50,229 nucleotides of DNA from a virus, in IMG/VR virus record IMGVR_UViG_3300045051_000794, positions 1 through 50,229 of that record; one strand, 5' to 3'. The notes under the pieces are model-generated. The model was not told where the DNA came from and made no database searches. It was given only the letters and a program-made list of their open reading frames with translations. A program made the translations under genes and the position numbers. Positions 34,052-43,043 of this stretch are shown here, in pieces. Positions within the stretch are counted from its first letter, which is position 1, and each line of letters begins with the position of its first letter.

Positions 34052-35265
34052 TGGCAGGTGGAAATCAAAATGCGGTGGCGAATCGTCCCCAAGGGCAACA
34101 GGCGAAACAGCAACCAACCAAGCTGACGCTCGCCGAGTCGGAGGAACGGCTCGAAAAGGCAATTGTGGAGTTTGGATCGGCGAAGGGGCGGCTTGGAAGA
34201 GTCGTCGCGATCGCGAGCGCCATGCGGACGGCTCGCGACATGGTAGCGAGCCATTGGCAAGACTTTGCCACCCTGCGTAACACGAAACTGGGTTGGTTCA
34301 CCGACAAGGAGTACTCCGACGAAGTGCTTCAGACCGCCCTGACGCAAGCCCTGCTCAAGGGCGCGCTCCCCGTCAACAACGAGATCGGGGTGATCAGCGG
34401 CGGAATGTATCTCCAAAAGACGTATTTCGAGCGGCAGTTTCGCGAGCGGCCGGAGATCAGCGACGTTCGCATTACGCTCGACGTCCCGGAGTATTCGAAT
34501 GGGCGGGCGCTAGTCGGCGGCGAAATCTCCTGGCGTATCGACGGCAAGGAGGATCGTATCGTCTGCCGAAAATCGCAGACTGGCGACCAGCGGATCCCGG
34601 TTCGAGTCAACGCGGGCCAGTCGGATGACCAAGTCCTAGGTAAGGCGACCCGCAAGATTCTCGCGCGAGCCCTTGGTCGCATTGATGGATCCCAGCCGTG
34701 GGAGGAGTTGGCGGGCGACGAAACCGGGGGGGCGACGGTCCAGGGAACGGCCGAGACCGTGACGAAGCCGGAGGCCTCGGCGGCCGAAACGCCGAAGACC
34801 GAGCCGCAGAACCCGCCCGCGAAGCCGACGCGCGAGCAGCTTCAAGTGATGTGGCGGCAGTTCAAGGCAGATCTCTTTGCTGCGGCATCGAACGAGCAGG
34901 TCGATGCGCTAATCGAGGCTTGGAAGGGCGGAACGGTGTTCCCCGAGAAGGGGCAAGCCGAGTTCGCCAAATGCGTGCTTGCCAAGCGGAAAGAACTGGA
35001 GTGGACGCCAGCCGAGCAGGGCGACGGGGCCCCAGCCGCCGAGCAAGCCGCGCCCACTGAACAGCTCGCGGCACCGGTCGAATTGCCGGAGGGCGACTGG
35101 AACGCGTTCGTCCAGGGCATGATCGCCAGCGACGACCCGAAGGTGTTTGGCAAGGTCTATGACGCCCACTTCGGCAAGGACGCGATGTTCCGCTGGACGC
35201 CCGAGCAGGAAGCGAAAGCCGGGGCGTTCTACCAGGAGCGCGTATCGGAGTGCCGTCCGAAGTAG
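34051..35265 (+). CDS. Single-strand annealing protein-like (RecT/Erf-type)
   Basis: A 404 aa protein. Residues about 40-215 show the pattern of phage annealing proteins: LLKGALPVNNEIGVISGGMYLQKTYFERQF, a YSNGRALVGGEISWRIDG strand pair, then RIPVRVNAGQSDDQVLGKATRKILARAL. The C-terminal half is an Ala/Glu/Pro-rich linker followed by a further small helical domain. It would anneal complementary strands in phage recombination. Next to a 5'-3' exonuclease gene, the pair resembles lambda Red in arrangement. Confidence 0.65.
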   Translation: MAGGNQNAVANRPQGQQAKQQPTKLTLAESEERLEKAIVEFGSAKGRLGRVVAIASAMRTARDMVASHWQDFATLRNTKLGWFTDKEYSDEVLQTALTQALLKGALPVNNEIGVISGGMYLQKTYFERQFRERPEISDVRITLDVPEYSNGRALVGGEISWRIDGKEDRIVCRKSQTGDQRIPVRVNAGQSDDQVLGKATRKILARALGRIDGSQPWEELAGDETGGATVQGTAETVTKPEASAAETPKTEPQNPPAKPTREQLQVMWRQFKADLFAAASNEQVDALIEAWKGGTVFPEKGQAEFAKCVLAKRKELEWTPAEQGDGAPAAEQAAPTEQLAAPVELPEGDWNAFVQGMIASDDPKVFGKVYDAHFGKDAMFRWTPEQEAKAGAFYQERVSECRPK

Positions 35266-35300
35266 TTCTGGACGTCGATCATTTTCATAGGGCTCGAATC

Positions 35301-36095
35301 ATGGCGAAGGACATCGTCTTGGCGATCGACGGAACGAATCGCGTACACCGCTTGTGGCACGTGACGCACGACGGCGAGCAATGCGTGCGGCAGTTCGTGC
35401 GCGATTTGTCGACGTTGACCGATTACTACTGTTGCCCCTCGGCGATGGTCGTTGCGTTTGACTCGCAACGGTGTTTCCGCCGCGAGATCGAGCCCACGTA
35501 CAAGCTTGGCCGAGCCGCGAAGGAGCAGGGCCTAATCGAGGCGCTCCAGCGGGCGTTTGATGAGGCGGGACGAGGGTTCCCTTGTATCGCGGTCGATCAA
35601 TTCGAGGCCGACGACATCCTCGCCACGGCGGCCGCGGTCGCCTGCTACGAGGGCCTGCGCTGCGTGATCGCGAGCCCCGACAAGGACCTGCGGCAGTGCC
35701 TGATCCCCGACCGCGTCACGATTCTGAAGGGGTGGAAGGGGATCGCACACAACTTCCGCCCTGAGTATCTCACGGCAGCGGCGCTCGAGGCGGAATACGG
35801 TATCGGTCCCGACCAGTGGATCGACTACCAGTGCCTGGTGGGCGACGCCACCGACGGCATTCGCGGCGCCGATGGCATCGGCGACAAGACGGCCCGCAAG
35901 TGGTTGTTCGAGGGCGGATCAATTGAGGCAATCCTCGGCAATCGATGGCTGATTCCGAAGATGACCGAAAGGCAGTGGGCGGCTCTTGGCGAGCTGGCGA
36001 AGCGACTCGACACCGTGCGGCAGCTCGTGACGCTCCGCAAGGACGCTCCGGGCGTCGCGGATCTCATTCGGCACCAAATTCATCAGGAGGTTTAG
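35301..36095 (+). CDS. 5'-3' exonuclease (FEN/T5 type)
   Basis: A 264 aa protein like the 5'-3' exonuclease domain of DNA polymerase I. Motifs: AIDGTNRVHRLWH, FDSQRCFRREIEPTYKLGR, FEADDILATAA, IASPDKDLRQCL and GDATDGIRGADGIGDKTA (helix-hairpin-helix). Acidic metal ligands are present. Start MAKDIV at 35301 follows TAGGGCTCGAATC. It partners with the annealing-like protein to generate ssDNA for recombination, or it removes RNA primers. Confidence 0.85.
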   Translation: MAKDIVLAIDGTNRVHRLWHVTHDGEQCVRQFVRDLSTLTDYYCCPSAMVVAFDSQRCFRREIEPTYKLGRAAKEQGLIEALQRAFDEAGRGFPCIAVDQFEADDILATAAAVACYEGLRCVIASPDKDLRQCLIPDRVTILKGWKGIAHNFRPEYLTAAALEAEYGIGPDQWIDYQCLVGDATDGIRGADGIGDKTARKWLFEGGSIEAILGNRWLIPKMTERQWAALGELAKRLDTVRQLVTLRKDAPGVADLIRHQIHQEV

Positions 36096-36098
36096 GTC

Positions 36099-36452
36099 GT
36101 GGAATACAGCGAAATGGTTCGAGCGCTTGCCAAGCCCGGCGACGCGATCGCTCGCGAGCTGAGCGGCGAGGATGCGCACCTGCTGCACATGGCGATCGGC
36201 GTCAGTGGGGAGGCGGGCGAGCTGCTCGACGCGGTCAAGAAGGCCACGATCTATCGCAAGCCGCTCGACGTGGACAACGTCGTCGAAGAACTCGGCGACC
36301 TCGAGTTCTACATGGAGGGAATACGTCAGAGCCTCGGACTGAGTCGCGAGGAAGTGCTCGCCGCGAACAAGGAAAAGTTGAGCACGCGATACGCCGGAAT
36401 CAAGTACTCCGACCAGGCCGCGCAGGACCGCGCGGACAAACAGCAAGGGTAA
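36099..36452 (+). CDS. MazG-like nucleotide pyrophosphohydrolase
   Basis: A 117 aa protein with GTG start behind CAGGAGG. Metal-binding helices typical of MazG: GEAGELLDAVKKATIYRK, then VVEELGDLEFYMEG (the EExxD signature appears as EELGD). MazG-type enzymes hydrolyse nucleoside triphosphates, and phage versions may alter (p)ppGpp or clean the nucleotide pool. It lies in the recombination/replication operon. Confidence 0.75.
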   Translation: MEYSEMVRALAKPGDAIARELSGEDAHLLHMAIGVSGEAGELLDAVKKATIYRKPLDVDNVVEELGDLEFYMEGIRQSLGLSREEVLAANKEKLSTRYAGIKYSDQAAQDRADKQQG

Positions 36453-36455
36453 GAC

Positions 36456-36839
36456 ATGGCGCCGCCCGTCGATCCGAAGTCGCTCGAAACTCAGCTCCTT
36501 GCTCGCGGGTTCAAACCCGATGAGCTTGCGGAGCCCGAGGGCATGCCCGAGCAGCTCGTGCTCTCAGCGTGTGCGACGCCGGGAATCTCCTATCCGGATC
36601 TCATGCGCGAGCCGTGGTTCGCGCGTCAGCCGAGGCGGTGCACGTTGGCGTTCGAGCGACTCAAGCGGACGGGCCGGATCGATTTTGGGCACGGGTTTGG
36701 CGAAGTCTGGATCGCGGTCGAGGCGATCGAGCAGAAGAAGGTGATGGAAGCGGCGGTCGCGGAAGCGGCCAAAAAGGCGGCGTCGATGGCGGTCGCGTTG
36801 TCGAAGCCCCCGGCGGTAAAGCAGCGGTCGCTTTTTTAG
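36456..36839 (+). CDS. Hypothetical protein with C-terminal beta-clamp-binding motif
   Basis: A 127 aa protein. The middle has WFARQPRRCTLAFERLKRTGRI, which looks like a small winged-helix. The last five residues, QRSLF, match the bacterial sliding-clamp-binding consensus (QLxLF). The preceding Ala/Lys helix may act as a linker. The protein probably docks on host DnaN during replication; that is inference from the motif. Confidence 0.5.
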   Translation: MAPPVDPKSLETQLLARGFKPDELAEPEGMPEQLVLSACATPGISYPDLMREPWFARQPRRCTLAFERLKRTGRIDFGHGFGEVWIAVEAIEQKKVMEAAVAEAAKKAASMAVALSKPPAVKQRSLF

Positions 36840-36850
36840 GAGATCGTTCG

Positions 36851-37138
36851 GTGAAGCACTTCAAGAGATACAAGCCTTACATCCGTCGCGCGAACGGACG
36901 CGAGAAAGCCGAGTCGCTACGGATCGCTTTTCGACTTGCGTTCTATCAGGAGATGGGAAGGCCGTTCTACGTGATGGTCCAGCGGGGCTGGCCGAATTTG
37001 GCGATCGCCGTTGGGAAGTCGAAGCGAGAACTGAAGCGGACTCCGATCGGGGTGCGTTTGAAAAAGATGAGTTATCGGACATGGTCGCGACACATTCAGC
37101 GATGCGCCTCAAAGAGGAATTTTAAGGTCTCGCTATGA
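36851..37138 (+). CDS. Basic hypothetical protein
   Basis: A 95 aa strongly basic protein (many Arg/Lys, RRANGREKAESLRIAFRL, KKMSYRTWSRHIQR). GTG start 36851 follows TAGGAG. Composition suggests nucleic-acid binding; no family recognised. Confidence 0.45.
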   Translation: MKHFKRYKPYIRRANGREKAESLRIAFRLAFYQEMGRPFYVMVQRGWPNLAIAVGKSKRELKRTPIGVRLKKMSYRTWSRHIQRCASKRNFKVSL

Positions 37139-37578
37139 ACCGCAGCGGATACATCGAGGATCTGGCCAGTGATGACGTGCTCGCCTTCGGCCGCTGGCGT
37201 GCGCAAGTCAAGAACGCGATCCGCGGCAAACGTGGCCAGGCGTTTCTGCGAGAGCTCGCGCAGATCATGGACGCGACTCCGCCAGAACAGCGTCGACTGA
37301 TCGCGAATGAGCTAATCAACGAGCGTGGCGAATGCTGCACGATCGGCCTCGTGTGCAGGTCGCGCGGCGTGGATGTGTCGCGCGTGGACATCGAGGACAC
37401 GCGGGCCGTCGGTGAGGCGGTTGGGATCGCGTTCCAGCTCGTGGCCGAGATCGAATTTGAAAACGACGAGGGCGCGCTCTTCCCAAGAAATGAGACGAGT
37501 GAGGATCGCTGGGTTCGGATGCGAGCTTGGGTGGAGAGGCGGATTGCGAAGGGCGAATCGGAAGGCAGTGCGTCATGA
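37135..37578 (+). CDS. Conserved phage hypothetical protein
   Basis: A 147 aa protein of a family I recognise as frequent in prophages of many phyla: RSGYIEDL near the start, AIRGKRGQAFLRELAQIMDA, CTIGLVCRSRGVD and an ending RMRAWVERRIAKG. No function is established to my knowledge. The ATG overlaps the preceding stop. Confidence 0.65.
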   Translation: MNRSGYIEDLASDDVLAFGRWRAQVKNAIRGKRGQAFLRELAQIMDATPPEQRRLIANELINERGECCTIGLVCRSRGVDVSRVDIEDTRAVGEAVGIAFQLVAEIEFENDEGALFPRNETSEDRWVRMRAWVERRIAKGESEGSAS

Positions 37579-37904
37579 CAGACACAGGATTCGTCGAGGT
37601 CCAGCCAGACCCGAACTTCGTGCGACGCGGCGCTGAGCTGGGCTCGACGAATATTCGCGTTCTGGAGCGCAAGCGGCGTGGCGTTCTCGTGCGCGTCATC
37701 GCCTCGACCGATCCCAGTGGCCCCAAGGGCGAGTTGGAGGAGCACGCGTCGGTAACTACGGACCAGGGGAAGGCTCGCGAGCCCACGCCAGGCGAGGTAC
37801 GCGACGCATTGCGGGCCCTGGGGTGGGAGCGCGGGACCTATCACATCATGCGGCATGGCGGATTGGTCGCGCACGTCTACAAGATTCGGAAAGGCGGTGC
37901 GTGA
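37575..37904 (+). CDS. Hypothetical protein
   Basis: A 109 aa protein with a beta-type first half (FVRRGAELGSTNIRVLERKRRGVLVRVIAS) and a helix-strand end (DALRALGWERGTYHIMRHGG). Not recognised. Overlaps both neighbouring genes. Confidence 0.45.
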   Translation: MTDTGFVEVQPDPNFVRRGAELGSTNIRVLERKRRGVLVRVIASTDPSGPKGELEEHASVTTDQGKAREPTPGEVRDALRALGWERGTYHIMRHGGLVAHVYKIRKGGA

Positions 37905-38143
37905 TGATGACTAACTGGGGCAATCGACCTCCTGTTGCGGCGGTTCAGTCGGCTGACGGCGTGGTGAAAGTTACCTCGATTCGCGAGGGCGATTCCGGCG
38001 AGCTGTCGATTCGACTTTCGCTGGAGCCGGAAATGTGCGACGCCCCAATCGCGCGTGGCTGTGCGGTGCGGATGACGGCGGCGACGGCGCGAATCATCGC
38101 CGAGGCGCTGAAGGCGGCTGCCGAGAAAGGCGGTGGGGCGTGA
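37904..38143 (+). CDS. Hypothetical protein
   Basis: A 79 aa protein. It reads as beta strands followed by one Ala-rich helix (TARIIAEALKAAAEK). ATG 37904 overlaps the upstream stop; GTG 37901 is an alternative start. It overlaps the Gp37/Gp68-family gene downstream. Family unknown. Confidence 0.4.
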   Translation: MMTNWGNRPPVAAVQSADGVVKVTSIREGDSGELSIRLSLEPEMCDAPIARGCAVRMTAATARIIAEALKAAAEKGGGA

Positions 38144-39297
38144 GCGAGAACACAAAGATTCAATGGGCCGACCATACATTTAACCCATGGCGCGGATGTA
38201 CGAAGGTCGCGCCCGGCTGCGCGAACTGTTATGCCGACGCGCAGTCGAAACGCAACCCCGCCACGCTCGGAATCTGGGGGCCGAACGGCACTCGCGTTGT
38301 CGCGTCCGAGGCGATGTGGCGCGAGCCGGTGAAGTGGGACCGGGCGGCGCGACTCGCCCGCGCGGAGCATGGCGAACGAGTTGCGGAATTGGATATGCCA
38401 GCTCCTCCGCCTGGACCGCATCGCCCCCGCGTCTTCTGCGCGAGCCTCGCGGACGTGTTTGATGATTGGCGCGGGCCGATGGTCGATGCACACCAACGCC
38501 GCCTGTACCTCGACGACTCCCTCGCGTGGACCGCGAATTCGTCAATCGACGAGTACCCGTTTTCGCTTCCTGCCGTGGCGATGGGTGACGTTCGCGCTCG
38601 CCTGTTTCGGCTGATCGACGCGGCGCCGAATCTCGACTGGCTGCTACTGACTAAACGACCGGAGAACGTGCGGCGGATGTGGCCCGCGTACCAGAACGAC
38701 GGCAATGGAAATCGCGACTTCTCGCCACGAGTCGAAGGTGTGCTGCACGGTGGACTGCGGATGGAAAACGTCTGGCTCGGCACCTCGATCGCGTGCCAAG
38801 AAGACGCGGACCGCAACGTGCCCGAACTGCTCAAGTGTCGCGATCTATGCGCGAAGCTGTTTCTGTCGATCGAGCCGTTAATTGGGCCGGTCGATCTCAC
38901 GCGACTCGACAACGGAGGCGGCGAGCGCTATGACGCCTTGCGCGGCGAAGTGCGGACAGTCGGAGGGAACAAGTTTCGCGCGTCAGATGCAGATCCGATC
39001 GACTGGGTCATCGTCGGCGGCGAGAGCGGGCCGAACGCGCGGCCGTGCAATATCGAGTGGGTTCGCGCGATCGTGCGGCAGTGTCGCGCTGCGGGCGTGC
39101 CAGTGTTCGTCAAACAGCTCGGCCGAAAGGTCTATGACAACGATGGCGTGGCGCGGTGCGGCTGGCCCGGTCTCACGCAATTTCAGCATCACAATGGCGA
39201 TGCGGATGATGAGTGCCAAGTGATTCTGCGAGACCCCAAGGGCGGCGATCCGTTCGAGTGGCCGGAAGATGTACGAGTGCGCGAGGTGCCGGCATGA
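38140..39297 (+). CDS. Phage Gp37/Gp68 family protein (DUF5131-like)
   Basis: A 385 aa protein. It begins KIQWADHTFNPWRGC and has a CTKVAPGCANCYA cluster, like an iron-sulfur site, at residues about 20-32. Further family pattern: FCASLADVFDDW, LDWLLLTKRPENVRRMW, WLGTSIACQEDADRNVPELL, DWVIVGGESGPNARPC and VFVKQLG. The family is described from mycobacteriophages and others, with no firm function. GTG start overlaps the preceding stop. Confidence 0.85.
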   Translation: MSENTKIQWADHTFNPWRGCTKVAPGCANCYADAQSKRNPATLGIWGPNGTRVVASEAMWREPVKWDRAARLARAEHGERVAELDMPAPPPGPHRPRVFCASLADVFDDWRGPMVDAHQRRLYLDDSLAWTANSSIDEYPFSLPAVAMGDVRARLFRLIDAAPNLDWLLLTKRPENVRRMWPAYQNDGNGNRDFSPRVEGVLHGGLRMENVWLGTSIACQEDADRNVPELLKCRDLCAKLFLSIEPLIGPVDLTRLDNGGGERYDALRGEVRTVGGNKFRASDADPIDWVIVGGESGPNARPCNIEWVRAIVRQCRAAGVPVFVKQLGRKVYDNDGVARCGWPGLTQFQHHNGDADDECQVILRDPKGGDPFEWPEDVRVREVPA

Positions 39298-39515
39298 GCC
39301 AGACACTCCTCGACGACTATCTCGATCTCGAACCATCAATCCTGCGGGACTTCAACGCGTGGTTCGCGTGGTGCCTACGGCGCCATGATCCAGCGGCTCG
39401 CGAAGAGCATCGACTCCGCACGCTGGCAGCGATGGGTGACGTGATTCGAGACGCGATGGGGCAGGTCGAGCGTGATTTAGAGTGGGCGTGCATCATGGGC
39501 GGGAGGCCGAGATGA
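39294..39515 (+). CDS. Hypothetical protein
   Basis: A 73 aa helical protein (YLDLEPSILRDFNAWFAWCLRRHD...). It bridges the Gp37/Gp68 gene and the methyltransferase with overlapping starts and stops on both sides. No family recognised. Confidence 0.4.
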   Translation: MSQTLLDDYLDLEPSILRDFNAWFAWCLRRHDPAAREEHRLRTLAAMGDVIRDAMGQVERDLEWACIMGGRPR

Positions 39516-41170
39516 GAATTAGGAAATATCGGGAGCTTGTTATCGATTCATTCGCCGGCGGCGGCGGTGCTTCGCTGGGCATCGCGTGGGCATTGGGTCG
39601 CTCTCCTGACATCGCGATCAACCACTGTCCGGCGGCGATCGCGATGCACGAAGCGAACCACCCGAGCACGAAGCACGTTCGGGAGGACGTTTGGAAAACC
39701 GATCTGCGAAAGTTGGTCGGAGGTCGGCCTGTCGGTCTGTTGCACGCGTCGCCCGACTGCCGTCACTTCAGTCGCGCGAAGGGCGGTAAGCCGGTTTCGA
39801 AGTCAGTGCGTTCGCTCGCCTGGATTATCTGCAAGTGGGCCGAGCAGGTGCGGCCTCGCATCATCACGATGGAGAACGTCCGTGAGTTCCAAGAATGGTC
39901 GCCGATCGTCCCCCGCTGGGTTTGTGGCGACTGCGGATGGAAGGGGACGGAGGGTCAAGCGACGCTCGTCCGCACCCGCCGGAAGTGCCCCCGCTGCGAA
40001 TCGCGATCGCTCCGTAAGACTGACGACATGATCCCCGATCCGGCACGCAAGGGACTGACGTTCAAGCGGTGGCTCGGTCGTCTGCGTAATCTTGGCTATG
40101 CGGTTCAGCATCGCGTGCTCGACGCGGCCGACTTCGGAGCCCCGACGCATCGCAAGCGGTTGTTCGTGGTGGCACGGCGAGACGGCCAGGCGATCCAGTG
40201 GCCGGAGCCTACTCACGGCCCGCCGGACAAGCTCAACGCTATGCCGTTGTTTGGTCGTCTGAAGCCGTACCGCACGGCGGCCGAGTGCATCGACTTTTCA
40301 ATCCCGTGTCCGTCGATCTTCGATCGCAAGAAGCCACTGAAGGAAAAGACGCTGCGTCGCATCGCGGAGGGGATCAAGCGGTACGTGCTCGAAGCGGCCG
40401 AGCCGTTCATCCTGCCGACGACTCATGCTGGTGAGCGTCGTTCACATCCGACCGACGAACCGTTTCCGACGGTGACGGGAGCGAATCGAGGCGAGTTCGC
40501 GCTGGTGGCGCCGACGTTGATGCAATACTACGGCAAGAAGTCAGAAGGCGACGTTCGCACCACGTCGATGGAAGACCCGGTTCCCGTGATTCCTACGGAA
40601 AACCGGCACGCGTTGGTGTCCGCCTTCCTCGCTCGCCATAACTTTGAGCAGACCGGCCAATCGATCGATGCTCCGGCCCCGACGCTCGTGTCTCGTGGCA
40701 CACAAACGCAACTCGTCGCCGCGAACCTCGTCCATATGAACCATGGCGAGAAACAGTGGAGCGATTTGCGAGAGCCGCTGCGAACGATCACAACCGGGGG
40801 TCAAGCCGCGTTGGTGTACTCGTTCATGATTCGCTACTTCGGTCAGTCGATCGGCCAGTACGTCACCGAGCCGCTGTTCACCATTACAGGAAAGGATCGC
40901 TTCGGCCTGGTGCTCGTCCACGTCGCCGGCGAGCCGTACGCGATCGTCGACATCGGCCTGCGGATGCTGAGCCCGCGCGAGCTGGCGAACGCCCAGGGCT
41001 TTCCGTCAACGTACGTCCTGACCGGCACGAAAACGTCTCAGGTCGCGAGGCTAGGGAATTCGGTGTGCCCGCAGGTTGCAGCGGCCCTCGTGCGAGAGAA
41101 TCTCGCTTCTGGTGCTGCCAGCGTCCGGCCGGCCAAAACGCGCCGGCGAGCACGGAGTGCGGCCTTATGA
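39512..41170 (+). CDS. DNA (cytosine-5) methyltransferase
   Basis: Methylates cytosine C5, protecting phage DNA or mimicking host marks. It is 552 aa. Motif I is DSFAGGGGASLGI; motif IV is SPDCRHFS (PDC rather than PPC before the catalytic Cys); motif VI is MENVREF; motif VIII is HRKRLFVV; motif X is GNSVCPQVAAAL. A four-Cys zinc ribbon (CGDCGWKG...CPRCESRS) is inserted after motif VI. The target-recognition part contains five tandem P-x-x-T-type repeats at about 40450-40920. No restriction partner is nearby, so it appears orphan. Confidence 0.9.
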   Translation: MRIRKYRELVIDSFAGGGGASLGIAWALGRSPDIAINHCPAAIAMHEANHPSTKHVREDVWKTDLRKLVGGRPVGLLHASPDCRHFSRAKGGKPVSKSVRSLAWIICKWAEQVRPRIITMENVREFQEWSPIVPRWVCGDCGWKGTEGQATLVRTRRKCPRCESRSLRKTDDMIPDPARKGLTFKRWLGRLRNLGYAVQHRVLDAADFGAPTHRKRLFVVARRDGQAIQWPEPTHGPPDKLNAMPLFGRLKPYRTAAECIDFSIPCPSIFDRKKPLKEKTLRRIAEGIKRYVLEAAEPFILPTTHAGERRSHPTDEPFPTVTGANRGEFALVAPTLMQYYGKKSEGDVRTTSMEDPVPVIPTENRHALVSAFLARHNFEQTGQSIDAPAPTLVSRGTQTQLVAANLVHMNHGEKQWSDLREPLRTITTGGQAALVYSFMIRYFGQSIGQYVTEPLFTITGKDRFGLVLVHVAGEPYAIVDIGLRMLSPRELANAQGFPSTYVLTGTKTSQVARLGNSVCPQVAAALVRENLASGAASVRPAKTRRRARSAAL

Positions 41171-41526
41171 CTCAACGCGAACTGAATTTCGCCGACGCTG
41201 ATCGGCGTCCGGTGCTCGTGCGTTACATCCCGTCGGATATCGCGCTTTTCGCGATGACTCCGGTCACGAAGTTGCCACGCTCGGTCCTGATGGAGTCGCG
41301 AGCGCAACGGGTCGGCGCGACGCTCGACGAAATGCGCGCGATGCGGTCGTACGACCTTGCTCGCGAACTGGCGGATGAGACAGCGATCCTGGGGTTAGGA
41401 CCGCTCGACAAGACATGCCGAGTGCCTGCAACCAGGCTGAACGAGGCCACGCTGGACGCGGCCGCCAAGCGGATGGCTGCCGAGCGTGCGAAGGACTGGC
41501 AGGAGTTCTTGGCGGCGAAAAGATAG
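41167..41526 (+). CDS. Hypothetical protein with N-terminal clamp-binding-like motif
   Basis: A 119 aa protein. It begins MTQRELNFADAD, where QRELNF matches the QxxLxF form of the sliding-clamp motif. The rest is helical (ESRAQRVGATLDEMRAMRSYDLAREL). It overlaps the methyltransferase stop (ATGA) and precedes the replication initiator-like gene. It could be a DnaN- or helicase-associated accessory. Confidence 0.45.
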   Translation: MTQRELNFADADRRPVLVRYIPSDIALFAMTPVTKLPRSVLMESRAQRVGATLDEMRAMRSYDLARELADETAILGLGPLDKTCRVPATRLNEATLDAAAKRMAAERAKDWQEFLAAKR

Positions 41527-41559
41527 CCGCAGGAATCAAGACGGAAGCAAGGAAGTGGT

Positions 41560-42576
41560 ATGGCCGGCGATTGGATCAAGTGGAGCAAAGGATTGGCAGC
41601 GCGGCGCGAAGTCGTGCTGCTTGCGTCCCTGCTCCAGCGGGACAGACACGAGATCGCCGGCCGTTTGATGGTGCTTTGGGAGTGGCTGGACGACAACGTC
41701 GCCGATTCGGAGATCGACGAGGTGTCCCTCGATGCGTCCCTGTTTGTCGGGGACAAGCCTTTCACTTTTTTGGATGCTCTGGTGGGCCTTCCTGGGTTCG
41801 CTGACGCGTTGGCCTCCGACGGAGTCCGCTGGTTATCAGCTCGCTCCGGCGGCCGCCTCACGTTCCCGCACTTTGGCCGGCACAACGGAACCACAGCTAA
41901 GACAAGGGCTTTGGAATCGAGGAAGAAGCAGCGACAGCGCGCCAGCAAGAAGGAGTCGTCCCGTGAAACGTCCCGACAAGAGCGGGACATTATCGGGACC
42001 AGAGAAGAGAAGAGGAGAGAAGAATATATATCACCGTCATCGTCCTCTCCTATTTCTGGGGTACCGCCTCCGTCGCAAGCCGACTCAAAGGCGACGACGA
42101 CGAGGACGGGGGATTTTGCTTCGCAGGAGCCAAGACGGGGGGGGGCGTCCGCTGAAGCCGATTGGCGGAACTGCGAGATCACCTTGCGGCAGCTCGGCGT
42201 CGCCGAAGCGGCTCCAGCGTGCCAGGCGGCACGCGAGAACGGTGCGTCGCCGGGAGACGTGCTCGCGGTGGTCGAGCACTTCACGAAGGCCAAAGCCTGG
42301 AAGCTCGGGGCCCTCGCGTGGCGCGTCAAAGCGTGCGCGCCGGGCCTGAAGCCTCAAGACGGCTGGCCGCCGCGGGAGGCGAGCGCCAGGGCCGCTGCGA
42401 AGCCCGAGACGGACGAGCAGCGGGTCGAACGCGAGAACTTCGACGCAATGCAGATCGTGAGGGCTGGGCGCCGGGCGAAGAAAACCGACGACGAGATCGA
42501 GCGGGAGATTCGAGCGAAGGGGCTCGGCGCCGCTGGTGCGCGGCTTGGCTGGCGTTTGGAGAGAGTCGAGTCATGA
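41560..42576 (+). CDS. Phage replication initiator-like protein
   Basis: A 338 aa protein. The first 100 residues follow the winged-helix pattern of phage replication (O/DnaD-type) proteins: WIKWSKGLAARREVVLLASLLQR, GRLMVLWEWLDDNVAD, then a TFPHFGRHNG strand. A long low-complexity linker (residues about 115-200) follows, then a helical C-terminal domain. It is the most likely origin-recognition and helicase-loading protein; no helicase or primase is visible in the window. Confidence 0.7.
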   Translation: MAGDWIKWSKGLAARREVVLLASLLQRDRHEIAGRLMVLWEWLDDNVADSEIDEVSLDASLFVGDKPFTFLDALVGLPGFADALASDGVRWLSARSGGRLTFPHFGRHNGTTAKTRALESRKKQRQRASKKESSRETSRQERDIIGTREEKRREEYISPSSSSPISGVPPPSQADSKATTTRTGDFASQEPRRGGASAEADWRNCEITLRQLGVAEAAPACQAARENGASPGDVLAVVEHFTKAKAWKLGALAWRVKACAPGLKPQDGWPPREASARAAAKPETDEQRVERENFDAMQIVRAGRRAKKTDDEIEREIRAKGLGAAGARLGWRLERVES

Positions 42577-42590
42577 CGCGAGGAGATGCC

Positions 42591-43043
42591 ATGAGCAAGG
42601 CGGCTGATTTACGAATGCCAGAAATTGGCGAAACGGTGCGGTTGGTTGGGAGGCTCGTCGAGATCCAAGACGTGACTCCGCCACCACCGCCGAAGGAACT
42701 CGACTACATCTTCCTCGAGACGACGGCCACCGTGCAGATTCGAGCGAATGGTCACATCATTTCAAATGAGGTGACGATGAACGATTTATATGGCTCAGCC
42801 GTGGAGTCCGCTATCAACGAGGCGAGAAAGTTCGTCAAAAAACTCGGCCCCGGTGTCGAGATCGTTGTGGTAAGGCACGATAAGCATTACCGCGCTCGCC
42901 CGAGCGGCCGCCAAGATTTCTACAACCAAGGATTGATGGGGTTCGATCGACTGGGTGACGGCGCCAAGCGAGGGCTTCCTGACGACGTCAACACGGTCGT
43001 GTGGTCCTCTTTCACCGACCAAGGTGCTGGGGGTCAGACATGA
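42591..43043 (+). CDS. Hypothetical protein
   Basis: A 150 aa protein. A strong GAGGAG at 42580-42585 favours ATG 42591, though ATG 42573 overlaps the upstream stop. Sequence is beta-alpha-beta (ETVRLVGRLVEIQDV, YIFLETTATVQIR, GVEIVVVRHDKHYRAR). No family recognised. Confidence 0.45.
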   Translation: MSKAADLRMPEIGETVRLVGRLVEIQDVTPPPPPKELDYIFLETTATVQIRANGHIISNEVTMNDLYGSAVESAINEARKFVKKLGPGVEIVVVRHDKHYRARPSGRQDFYNQGLMGFDRLGDGAKRGLPDDVNTVVWSSFTDQGAGGQT

